Below are positions 9,257 through 16,805 of a stretch of 64,000 nucleotides of DNA, one piece after another. The DNA comes from Maridesulfovibrio salexigens DSM 2638 (GTDB lineage Bacteria; Desulfobacterota; Desulfovibrionia; Desulfovibrionales; Desulfovibrionaceae). The notes beneath the pieces are model-generated. The model was not told the origin of the DNA. It did not search any database and saw only the letters and a list, made by a program, of their open reading frames with translations. A program made the translations under genes and the position numbers. Position 1 is the stretch's first letter. Each line of letters begins with the position of its first letter. The DNA is taken from assembly GCF_000023445.1 (NCBI RefSeq), contig NC_012881.1, forward strand, positions 1,245,501-1,309,500, read 5' to 3'.

Positions 9257-9729
9257 AATTGTCTTACCGTGAATTGTTGTTGTTTTTACAGGGAGCAGAA
9301 CACCCGCCTGTGAAGAAAAAAGGGAATATAGTGACCACAGTGGTTAAAATCAAGCAACTATTTTGCAAAATAATGATTTTTATCAGCTTGTAAATTTAAG
9401 CTTAGATACTTAAATCCCTGAATTTCTATGCAATATTTTATGATGCAGAGGATTAAGGAATGCAAGATAGATTTTGCTTTTCCGGCTGAAAACGTCTTTT
9501 GCGCTGAGAAGCGGGAGACCTATAATGATGGGCCGGACTTCATTAGATATAATGGCGGTACCGCCGATTGTAAAGGTCTGTATGCGGTTAATGCTTGACA
9601 TAAAAGGTGGAAGTGAATGATTATTTCTGCCTCCATATTTCTCACTTTTGATCGTTTCTTAAACTTCATTTCGAAATTCGTAATATAAATCTAAAAAATT
9701 AATAAATTTGAAAAAGAGAGGGCCTATTA
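9257..9729. other. Intergenic region between divergent genes, no convincing gene
   Basis: This 473-bp stretch separates the divergently read dehydrogenase and aminotransferase genes. The left part holds the dehydrogenase promoter and leader. The rest is AT-rich. A 63-codon minus-strand frame (9601-9410) has no ribosome site and no recognisable product, so I do not call it. I saw no clear promoter for the aminotransferase. Confidence 0.6.
9325..9353 (-). promoter_or_regulatory. Promoter with palindromic operator for the dehydrogenase gene
   Basis: On the minus strand TTGATT (-35, 9353-9348) and TATATT (-10, 9330-9325) are exactly 17 bases apart. The spacer contains the perfect palindrome ACCAC-T-GTGGT (9344-9334). 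Transcription should start near 9318, about 60 bases before the ATG at 9256. A dyad filling the spacer is the usual layout for repression by a dimeric regulator. The regulator is not encoded nearby. Confidence 0.7.
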
Positions 9730-10869
9730 ATGATCGGTGACGATTTTGCAGAACTCAAACTTTTTATAACCGGCCCCATTCTTTTGCGCGAAGAAGTGCG
9801 TAAAGCCGGGCTTCTTCCTGAATTCGGACACCGGGATGCAGAAAATCCTAAGCGTTTCGAACCAATCATGCGCAATCTTAAAACTATTGCCGGAAATCCT
9901 GAAGGATATAGTCCGGTTATATTCAATGGTTCCGGTACCAATGTGCTCGAAGCCTCCATTCGCTCACTTGTTGCGGATTCCGATAAGGTGCTGAATGTTT
10001 CTGTCGGCGCATTTGGTGATCTTTACCACAAGCTGGCTGTTGTTAACGGTAAGAATGCTGTTCAGCTTAAATTCCCCTATGGTCAGGCTATCAGTTTGGA
10101 AAAATTGGAAGAAGCCCTCAAAGAACATAAGCCCAATGTGGTTACTTTCACTCATAACGAAACCTCGACCGGTGTAATCAACGATGTTGTTGCGGTTTGC
10201 GAAATGATTCGTGCTCATGGAGCTGCCCCGATCATTGATGCTGTTTCGATTTTTGGAGGTGCACCAACATTTATTAATGAATGCAGACCGCTCATGTACT
10301 GCACCTCTACCCAGAAATCTCTGGGACTGCCTGCAGGATTCGGTATCGGTTTTGTTTGCGAGGAGGCTTTACAGAAAGCTGAGTCCGTTGCGAACCGAGG
10401 ATACACCACTGACATTATCGCTCAGGTCGGTAAGGCCAAGATCAACCAGACCCTTACTACCCCCAACGGCACTCTCGCTAACCAGATGTGTGTGCAGTTG
10501 GACTATATAGTTAATGATGAGACTGTAGCAGGTCGATTCAAGCGTCATGAAGATATGCGTACTATTGCCCATAAATGGGCTGAGACAATGGACGGCTACG
10601 AACTTTTCGCACAGGAAGGCTTTCGCTCTCCCAGCCTGACCACTTTCAAAACTCCTTCTCATATGAGTATTGATAAGCTTAAGGAAGTGAAAGAGCTCAT
10701 GCGCGGGCATGGTTACCTGTTTGATCCGGGATACGGCAAGATTAACAAAGAGCTGGAAGAGCAGGGCGAATCCCCAATCTTCCGTGTAGGACATATGGCA
10801 GATATTCAACCGGAAATGGTTGAGGAATATCTTGATGTTCTTGGCGGAGTGCTGAAGGTATTTAAGTAG
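9730..10869 (+). CDS. Class V PLP-dependent aminotransferase (alanine/serine-glyoxylate type)
   Basis: 379 residues. The start ATG has GAGAGGG eight bases upstream. The fold-type I pattern includes ITGPILLREEV near the N terminus, NGSGTNVLEASIRSL near 58-72, HNETSTGVIND near 140, an Asp in PIIDAVSIFGG that contacts the PLP ring, and the Schiff-base Lys in CTSTQKSLGLPAG near 198. Family members transfer amino groups between alanine or serine and glyoxylate, or act on related substrates; phosphoserine aminotransferase is a more distant relative. The substrate is not decided by sequence alone. The gene stands alone and ends in a strong terminator. Confidence 0.85.
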   Translation: MIGDDFAELKLFITGPILLREEVRKAGLLPEFGHRDAENPKRFEPIMRNLKTIAGNPEGYSPVIFNGSGTNVLEASIRSLVADSDKVLNVSVGAFGDLYHKLAVVNGKNAVQLKFPYGQAISLEKLEEALKEHKPNVVTFTHNETSTGVINDVVAVCEMIRAHGAAPIIDAVSIFGGAPTFINECRPLMYCTSTQKSLGLPAGFGIGFVCEEALQKAESVANRGYTTDIIAQVGKAKINQTLTTPNGTLANQMCVQLDYIVNDETVAGRFKRHEDMRTIAHKWAETMDGYELFAQEGFRSPSLTTFKTPSHMSIDKLKEVKELMRGHGYLFDPGYGKINKELEEQGESPIFRVGHMADIQPEMVEEYLDVLGGVLKVFK

Positions 10870-10892
10870 TCCAGATAAATTGATTTGAATTC

Positions 10893-10929
10893 AAAGCCCT
10901 GATCTGCGTGAGCGGATCAGGGCTTTTTT
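10893..10929 (+). terminator. Intrinsic terminator after the aminotransferase
   Basis: The stem AGCCCTGATC pairs with GATCAGGGCT, closed further by GC/GC around a GTGA loop, and is followed by six T residues. Confidence 0.92.
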
Positions 10930-11060
10930 GTGTTTAATTATAAATGATATTTTTTAAATAATTATTTTGCTGTTATGTCTAAAGACTTTCTAGATATGCC
11001 CGATAAAAGTTTAATTGGAATTGTTCTAATAAGTGTAAACTTTAAATTTAGGAGTTTTGA

Positions 11061-11507
11061 ATGAGAGTTTTAAAAATTGTTGTGATGACTTGTATTGTGT
11101 CGATGATGTTGTGCTCTGCAGCGATTGCTGGGAGTGGGAAAGCCATTGTTCCGTTTTGGTTGGCGGTTCAAGATCAGTATGGGGGAAATGAGGTGACTAC
11201 AATTAACATAAGTAATATCTCAAAAAGTGATCTTATCGTGAAAGTGACAGTTTATAATAAAGATTCATCGATTAAGACTGACTATGTTACCTTGGACAAT
11301 TTTATGAATAGTAATACTGAAATTGGTGCAGGTAAATCGGCAATAGTACGTATTGAAGCAATGGGGCAGGGGTATTCCCATGAATATGGCTATGCGGTAA
11401 TTGAGTGGGAAAACAAGAATCTCGAAGATGACATTGTTGGTTTAATAGCACAAGGTGGGGTAAATTCTTCTCAGGCAATTATCATTAATAATGGGTTACC
11501 TTTTTAG
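11061..11507 (+). CDS. Small secreted protein of unknown function
   Basis: 148 residues with a clear Sec signal peptide: MRVLKIVV, a hydrophobic core, and a likely cut after AIA near residue 23. AGGAG lies eight bases before the ATG. The mature part is short and predicted beta-rich, with alternating patterns such as EVTTINISNISKSDLIVKVTVYN and SAIVRIEAMG, resembling an immunoglobulin-like or pilus-assembly-like sandwich. I do not recognise the family. It has no cysteine in the mature part and no lipobox, so it should be soluble in the periplasm or exported. It is transcribed alone, with its own terminator. Confidence 0.75.
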   Translation: MRVLKIVVMTCIVSMMLCSAAIAGSGKAIVPFWLAVQDQYGGNEVTTINISNISKSDLIVKVTVYNKDSSIKTDYVTLDNFMNSNTEIGAGKSAIVRIEAMGQGYSHEYGYAVIEWENKNLEDDIVGLIAQGGVNSSQAIIINNGLPF

Positions 11508-11537
11508 TTAGTAAAAAACATTATCATGCATTTATTT

Positions 11538-11564
11538 GGCCTCGCGAAAGCGGGGCCTTTTTTT
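11538..11564 (+). terminator. Intrinsic terminator after the small secreted protein gene
   Basis: The stem GGCCTCGC pairs with GCGGGGCC (one G-U pair) around a stable GAAA tetraloop, and is followed by seven T residues. Confidence 0.92.
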
Positions 11565-11713
11565 AGGTAAACATACTAAATATAAGATAACTATTTGGAT
11601 ATTATCCGAGCAGATTAGCCATAAATTAGAGTCGCATTTTAAAAATAATGTTATTTTTATGTGGCTGTGTTATAAAGTGGTGGCTGTGTGAATTTTTATA
11701 AAGGGTGGGCGTG

Positions 11714-12472
11714 ATGTTTAAATATGTTTTAAGTGCATTCTTCTTGGTGATGTCTCTATTGATGGTTGGAGTTTTGCCCTCCTTTGCTAAACATAAAACA
11801 CTTACCCTCGTAACTCATAAGCCGATAACTAATCCTGACGGATTGTATTTAAACCTTGTTTACACGGAAGTTTTCAATCGTCTTGGAATAATACTTAATT
11901 ACAAAGTATATCCAGCCAAGCGGTGTGAATTGTTGCTGGATGCAGGAGAGGTTGATGGTGATTTTTCACGTATATACAGCTATGGGGATTCTAAGCCCGA
12001 TTTAATCAGGGTTGAAGAGCCGCACTGGGAATCTGGTTTTATTGCTGTGGCCATGAAACCCAATATCGAGTTGGACGGTTGGAGTAGTTTAAATGGAACG
12101 GGGTATAGGACTGTTTACCGTAGAGGAATCAAAGGGTGTGAGGTTAATCTTCCCAGGTATGTTAAACGAAGAAAGCTGGATAAGGTCGCCAGTATCTCAA
12201 GTGGATTTCAGAAACTAATTCGTAGCTGGGCAGATGTGTACATCGGGGCGGAAATGGATGTCATGAGTGCTTTGGATTCTGATGAGTTCAGAGACAGTGG
12301 TTTAAAGATCGTTGGGGTCATGGATAAATTTACCGCGCATTTGTACTTGCATAAGAAAAATAAGCATCTTGCGCCGAAGGTTGCCGCAATTTTGCGTTCA
12401 ATGAAGGCTGAAGGTTTGTTGGATAAATATAAAGAACAGGCTGGCCTTAAGTCATACATTGAAAGTAGGTAG
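11714..12472 (+). CDS. Periplasmic amino-acid-type solute-binding protein (SBP_bac_3-like)
   Basis: I use ATG 11714; GTG at 11705 and 11711 are in frame upstream, but AAAGGG at about 11700-11705 is well placed for 11711-11714. The 252-residue protein opens with MFKYVL, a hydrophobic core and a cut site near SFA-KH. The mature part resembles the truncated type II binding proteins common in this lineage: TLTLVTHKP, LVYTEVFNRLGIILNYKVYPAKRCELLLDAGEVDGDFSRI, and a C-terminal KVAAILRSMKAEGLLDKY. No transporter genes are near. It may be a ligand-binding or signalling accessory; the ligand is unknown. Confidence 0.8.
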   Translation: MFKYVLSAFFLVMSLLMVGVLPSFAKHKTLTLVTHKPITNPDGLYLNLVYTEVFNRLGIILNYKVYPAKRCELLLDAGEVDGDFSRIYSYGDSKPDLIRVEEPHWESGFIAVAMKPNIELDGWSSLNGTGYRTVYRRGIKGCEVNLPRYVKRRKLDKVASISSGFQKLIRSWADVYIGAEMDVMSALDSDEFRDSGLKIVGVMDKFTAHLYLHKKNKHLAPKVAAILRSMKAEGLLDKYKEQAGLKSYIESR

Positions 12473-12512
12473 CAAAAAAAGTAATTGATACATATTCTAA
12501 AGTGAGTTCGAG

Positions 12513-12537
12513 AAGCCCATTTTTTGGGCTTTTTTTT
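12513..12537 (+). terminator. Intrinsic terminator after the solute-binding gene
   Basis: The short stem AAGCCCA pairs with TGGGCTT across a T-rich loop and is followed by eight T residues. Confidence 0.85.
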
Positions 12538-12586
12538 GTGGTGTGCACTCAGTTTTTCTTGCAAAAACGAAAAAAATTTGTCAATT

Positions 12587-12610
12587 AAAACCGAGTGGTG
12601 ACTCAGTTTT
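12587..12610. promoter_or_regulatory. Possible second TetR-type operator (imperfect dyad)
   Basis: AAAACCGAGT-ggtg-ACTCAGTTTT is an imperfect palindrome that shares the ACTCAGT arm with the operator at 12771-12790, though with a wider centre. It lies about 160 bp upstream of the promoter. It may be an auxiliary site or a decayed copy. Confidence 0.4.
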
Positions 12611-12735
12611 AAGGATAAAAATGAGTTATGTGAAAAAAATATCATGTCGATTTTAGGGTTAAAAATACATAAAAACACAAATATTAAAAATATTTATAAT
12701 GTTATTTGTGTCATATTTGTGAAAAAATGGACGGG

Positions 12736-12790
12736 TTGACATTGAACCCGGATACAGATTATTTTAGATTCCGACTGAGTGCTCAGTCGG
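12736..12790 (+). promoter_or_regulatory. Promoter and TetR operator of the SulP signalling island
   Basis: TTGACA (12736-12741) and TATTTT (12760-12765) are spaced by 18 bases, so transcription should start near 12772. Exactly there lies the 20-bp dyad CCGACTGAG-TG-CTCAGTCGG (12771-12790), broken only at its two central bases. This is the expected layout for autorepression by the TetR protein whose ATG follows at 12812. Confidence 0.85.
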
Positions 12791-12811
12791 TTTTTTCAAA
12801 GAGGAGAAACA

Positions 12812-13405
12812 ATGACCAAGATGTCCAAAAAGAAGGCGGCAATTCTGGAGGCTGCCACCATCCTATTCGCTAATAAGGGTTTTGCAGACACTTCCATGCA
12901 GGAATTGTCCAAGATGACCGGAGCGGCGGAAGGAACCATTTTCTATCACTTCAAGAATAAGGAGCATCTCCTGTTGACGATCCTTGAGGCAACCAAGGCT
13001 CGTATATTGGAGGAGTTCGAGGCTCATATGGATCAGCATCAGCCTGGAACCGGTATTGAAGAGATGGAAGAGGTGGTTGCGTTTTACCTTCTTCTTGCTG
13101 GACGGATGGAATATCAGTTTCTGCTTCTGCACCGACATTTTCTTTATCAGTTCGCCGAAAGCCGACCTGAATTCCGGGAAAACCTCGAAGCCATCTATAA
13201 CTGTCTGGTCATACTTTTTGAACAGGCTATCCAGAAGGGGTTGGATGATGGCTCCATCGGCGAGGTCAACCCCCGGAAGAGTGCACTCATCATTTTCACG
13301 ATGGTCGATGGTTTAGTGAGATTCAAGAATTTTAATCTCTACGATGCGGGTGCTCTGTTCAATGACTTGATTGAGTCCATCCGTAGGATGTTGAAACCTA
13401 ACTAG
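12812..13405 (+). CDS. TetR/AcrR-family transcriptional repressor
   Basis: 197 residues from ATG 12812, which has GAGGAG five bases upstream; the in-frame ATG 12779 lies within the operator and would precede any transcript leader. The N-terminal helix-turn-helix is typical: ILEAATILFANKGFADTSMQELSKMTGAAEGTIFYHFKNKEHLL. The C-terminal ligand-binding part (about 60-197) is family-variable and all helical. Directly upstream is a 20-bp dyad over its transcription start, so it very likely controls itself and the SulP gene that begins 13 bases after its stop. The inducer is unknown. Confidence 0.93.
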   Translation: MTKMSKKKAAILEAATILFANKGFADTSMQELSKMTGAAEGTIFYHFKNKEHLLLTILEATKARILEEFEAHMDQHQPGTGIEEMEEVVAFYLLLAGRMEYQFLLLHRHFLYQFAESRPEFRENLEAIYNCLVILFEQAIQKGLDDGSIGEVNPRKSALIIFTMVDGLVRFKNFNLYDAGALFNDLIESIRRMLKPN

Positions 13406-13418
13406 GGGTGTTTATCTC

Positions 13419-15554
13419 ATGCTTACTAGAATTTTTCCTTTTCTGGGCTGGTTCAAAAAGTACAGCGGAGCGGCTTTTAGAGCGGACATCATTTCCGGTC
13501 TGACCGTTGCACTGGTTCTTATTCCCCAGTCCATGGCGTATGCGCAGCTTGCAGGTATGCCTGCTTACTACGGTCTTTACGCCTCTCTGCTTCCTCCCAT
13601 GGTGGCAGCGTTGTTCGGCTCCAGCCGTCAGCTCGCTACCGGTCCCGTTGCTGTTGTATCCCTTATGACCGCAGCTTCCCTTGAGCCTCTGGCAACCGCA
13701 GGTAGTGAAGGCTATATCGCCTATGCATTGCTGCTGGCACTGCTGGTAGGTGTCTTCCAGTTCCTGCTCGGCGTTTTGCGCCTCGGTCTGGTTGTTAACT
13801 TCCTGTCTCACCCGGTTGTTAACGGTTTTACCAACGCAGCGGCTATCATTATTGCCTCTTCTCAGCTTTCAAAAATGTTCGGCGTTTACGTGGACAAAGC
13901 TGAGCTCCATTTTGAAACAATTATGAGAGTAATTAAGGGAGCAATGCATTATACCCACCTACCTACTTTGGGTATGGGGATTCTGGCCTTCGCCATCATG
14001 GTCGGGCTGAAGCGGGTTAACCCAAAGATTCCAAACGTACTTTGTGCTGTTGTAATCACCACTCTGCTTTCATGGGCTACCGGCTTTAACCATGATGCGA
14101 GAGTTGATATCTCCGCTATTCAGGATGCTGAGGTACAGACCCTTATTGCTGATTTCAATAAGTCTGTTACCGGCATTGAAGACCTTGCGGTTAAACGTAC
14201 TGAAATTGCGGCCCTTGAAGATAAGGCCAAGGCAGATAAAAACCAGATCGGTTACTACGATGCAGAGCATGATCTTGCGGTAGTTAATTATCAGGTTAAT
14301 GTTCTTAAGCATAAATCCCATGAACTGCGCGCTTCTTTGCGTCATCTCCTCTTTGACGGTGTAGAGCAGGTCGATGGCTCCATGACTTTCTACGTACAGG
14401 GTAAAGCTCCCGAGGGTGTAACCACCGATGGGCGTACCTGGCGTGTAAAAGTTGGGAACAAATTACTCGACACCGCTTCTTTGAAAATGATGGGCGGCGG
14501 GGCTGTTGTCGGAAACGTTCCTTCAGGCTTTCCCGCAATTGCGGTTCCCTCTCTTGATCTTAAGGTTATCCTTAAGCTGCTTCCTTTCGCAGTTATCATT
14601 TCTCTGCTTGGTTTCATGGAAGCTATCTCTATTGCAAAGGCTATGGCTGCCAAAACCGGCCAGAGACTTGACCCTAACCAGGAACTTATCGGTCAGGGGC
14701 TTGCCAACATGCTTGGTGCTTGCGGTTCTGCATACCCTGCTTCCGGTTCGTTCTCCCGTTCCGCAGTTAACCTGCAGGCTGGTGCTGTAACCGGACTTTC
14801 CAGTGTATTTACCTCCGCCATTGTGGCCGTAACCCTGCTGTTTTTCACTCCGCTGCTGTACCATCTGCCGCAGGCTGTTCTGGCTGCCGTTATCATGATG
14901 GCTGTTATCGGACTGATCAACGCATCCGGTTTTATCCACGCATGGAAGGCCCAGAAATATGACGGAGCTATCTCAATTATTTCATTTATTGCAACTCTTG
15001 CCTTTGCACCGCACCTTGATAAGGGTATCATGATTGGTGTGGCTCTTTCGCTTGGCGTGTTTCTTTATAAGAGTATGCGTCCGCGCGTTTCAAGCCTGTC
15101 AAAGGGAGAGGATGAAGTGTTGTGTGATGCAAGTATTCATGGTCTGCGTGAGTGTGATCATATCGCGATTGTCCGTTTTGGCGGTCCCCTGTTCTTCGCA
15201 AACGCTAGTTTTCTTGAAGACCAGATTACCGATCGTCTGATGAATATGCCTAAGTTGAAGCATATCATTCTTGTTTGCAGCGGTATTAACGATATTGACG
15301 CATCCGGCGAAGAAGCTCTTTCCTTGATTGTTGATACTGTCAGAAGCGGTGGAAGAGATATCTCTCTTTCTGGCGTAAATGAGAGTGTTATGGATGTGCT
15401 TGAAAGGACTCATTTGCTTGAGAAAATCGGAAAAGATCATGTGTTTGCAGATACCGACAGTGCTCTTTGCAGAACCCATGCTCAAGCTCATCATGATGGT
15501 ACTGAGGATGATTGTCCGCTCACAACATATTGCCGTGTTCGCGGTAACGCCTAG
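13419..15554 (+). CDS. SulP/SLC26 anion permease with STAS domain and a large central insert
   Basis: 711 residues. The N terminus has the SulP signature (DIISGLTVALVLIPQSMAYAQLAGMPAYYGLY), followed by about 12 membrane segments and a C-terminal STAS domain (about 565-675) with DIDASGEEAL, like the phospho-site loop of SpoIIAA. The family carries sulfate, bicarbonate or other anions. Residues about 226-362 are an extra block between FNHDARVD and NVPSGFPAIAVPSL, where ordinary members have only a short loop. The block is a charged, heptad-like helical stretch followed by a strand-rich part. The C terminus is Cys/His-rich (CRTHAQAHH...CPLTTYC). It is followed closely by a kinase-like/receiver gene, suggesting transport-linked signalling. 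Confidence 0.92.
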   Translation: MLTRIFPFLGWFKKYSGAAFRADIISGLTVALVLIPQSMAYAQLAGMPAYYGLYASLLPPMVAALFGSSRQLATGPVAVVSLMTAASLEPLATAGSEGYIAYALLLALLVGVFQFLLGVLRLGLVVNFLSHPVVNGFTNAAAIIIASSQLSKMFGVYVDKAELHFETIMRVIKGAMHYTHLPTLGMGILAFAIMVGLKRVNPKIPNVLCAVVITTLLSWATGFNHDARVDISAIQDAEVQTLIADFNKSVTGIEDLAVKRTEIAALEDKAKADKNQIGYYDAEHDLAVVNYQVNVLKHKSHELRASLRHLLFDGVEQVDGSMTFYVQGKAPEGVTTDGRTWRVKVGNKLLDTASLKMMGGGAVVGNVPSGFPAIAVPSLDLKVILKLLPFAVIISLLGFMEAISIAKAMAAKTGQRLDPNQELIGQGLANMLGACGSAYPASGSFSRSAVNLQAGAVTGLSSVFTSAIVAVTLLFFTPLLYHLPQAVLAAVIMMAVIGLINASGFIHAWKAQKYDGAISIISFIATLAFAPHLDKGIMIGVALSLGVFLYKSMRPRVSSLSKGEDEVLCDASIHGLRECDHIAIVRFGGPLFFANASFLEDQITDRLMNMPKLKHIILVCSGINDIDASGEEALSLIVDTVRSGGRDISLSGVNESVMDVLERTHLLEKIGKDHVFADTDSALCRTHAQAHHDGTEDDCPLTTYCRVRGNA

Positions 15555-15566
15555 TGGAGGTTGCTA

Positions 15567-16781
15567 ATGTCTGATCTATTTATCTTCAGCGGTCTGTTTT
15601 GTCAGGCTGATGCCATTGTAAAACGCTTGATAGATGACATTAATTTCAAGCTGGTTACAGATGGTGACCTCGTTGCTGATGCTGCAGCGCTTGGAGGAAT
15701 GAGTGAAAAGGCCATAATTAAGGCTTTTTCTCCCAAGACTTCGATTTTCAATAAATTCAGCCATGAAAAAGAACGTGCTATTTCCTGGCTTCGTTTGGCT
15801 CTTGCTCAGAAACTTGCCGAAGGTCAGGCTCTGCTTGTATCTGGAATGGTTACTCAGCTTTTGTCTCAGGAAATCAGCCATATTCTCAAGGTTTGCATTA
15901 TCGATGACTTGCAGAAGAGGGTGGAAATTGCTCGTAATGAGTCCGGTCTTTCCAAAAGTGAGGCTGAAAAAGAAATTCATCATAGTGATGAAGAGCGTGC
16001 CATATGGGTTCGCGACATAACCGGGAACAATGATCCCTGGTCTTCATCTCTCTACGATATGATTATCCCTGCAGATAAAACCGGTGCCGATGAATCCGTA
16101 GCTTTGATTAAAGAACAGCTGAACAACGCAGCTGTAGAGGTTACTGAAGCATCCAAAAAGGCTGTTCAGGATTTCCTGCTTGCTGCTCAGGTTGAGACTG
16201 CGTTGGTAACCAAAGGACATAATGTTCTCGTCAGTGCAAAAGAAGGCAAGGTAACTCTCGCCATTAATAAAAAAGTGCTCATGGTTGACCGCCTTGAGAA
16301 GGATCTGCGCGAAATAGCCGAACCTCTGGAAGGCGTGAAGAGCGTGGATGTGACCTTCGGCAAGGAATACTATGAGGCTGATATCTATCGCCGCATGGAT
16401 TTCGAACTTCCTTCCCGTGTCCTGCTGGTTGACGATGAGCGTGAATTTGTTAAGACCCTCTCTGAACGTTTGCTGCTTCGTGACCTCGGTTCCGCAGTCG
16501 TTTACGACGGTGAGTCCGCACTTGATGTTGTTAAGGATGATGAGCCTGAAGTAATGATTCTTGACCTGAAGATGCCCGGCATCGACGGTATTGAGGTTCT
16601 GCGTCGTGTTAAATCCGACCGTCCCAACATTGAAGTTATCATCCTTACCGGTCACGGTTCCGAAGACGATCGCAAGACCTGTATGGAACTCGGCGCGTTC
16701 GCTTATCTGAATAAGCCTGTGGATATCGATGTTCTCAGCAAGACTCTTAAGGATGCTTACGCCAAAGTGCGTAACGCTTAA
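15567..16781 (+). CDS. Cytidylate-kinase-like (degenerate) domain fused to a response-regulator receiver
   Basis: The start is ATG 15567, with GGAGG six bases upstream. The 404-residue protein has an N-terminal part (about 1-200) that resembles Cytidylate_kin2 proteins in layout (ISWLRLALAQKLAEGQALLVSG, then IDDLQKRVEIARNESGLSKSEAEKEI, then DMIIPADK). Its phosphate loop is degraded: SGLFCQAD replaces the usual GxxGxGK, with no lysine. A small alpha/beta linker (about 205-275, BON-like) leads to a receiver domain with phospho-acceptor Asp near 332 (ILDLKMPGIDGIEVL) and Lys in LNKPVD. It probably binds rather than phosphorylates a nucleotide or effector and is phosphorylated by a neighbouring kinase. 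The domain call is by pattern only. Confidence 0.75.
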   Translation: MSDLFIFSGLFCQADAIVKRLIDDINFKLVTDGDLVADAAALGGMSEKAIIKAFSPKTSIFNKFSHEKERAISWLRLALAQKLAEGQALLVSGMVTQLLSQEISHILKVCIIDDLQKRVEIARNESGLSKSEAEKEIHHSDEERAIWVRDITGNNDPWSSSLYDMIIPADKTGADESVALIKEQLNNAAVEVTEASKKAVQDFLLAAQVETALVTKGHNVLVSAKEGKVTLAINKKVLMVDRLEKDLREIAEPLEGVKSVDVTFGKEYYEADIYRRMDFELPSRVLLVDDEREFVKTLSERLLLRDLGSAVVYDGESALDVVKDDEPEVMILDLKMPGIDGIEVLRRVKSDRPNIEVIILTGHGSEDDRKTCMELGAFAYLNKPVDIDVLSKTLKDAYAKVRNA

Positions 16782-16805
16782 TAACTAACCTCTCCGGGGC
16801 GGGAC

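Noticed and set aside
9410-9601. 63-codon minus-strand frame in the 9257-9729 gap
   Set aside because: No ribosome site, no family, and the composition is like the surrounding intergenic DNA.
12779-12811. TetR gene starting at ATG 12779
   Set aside because: This start lies inside the operator and next to the predicted transcription start; ATG 12812 has a proper ribosome site and matches family N termini.
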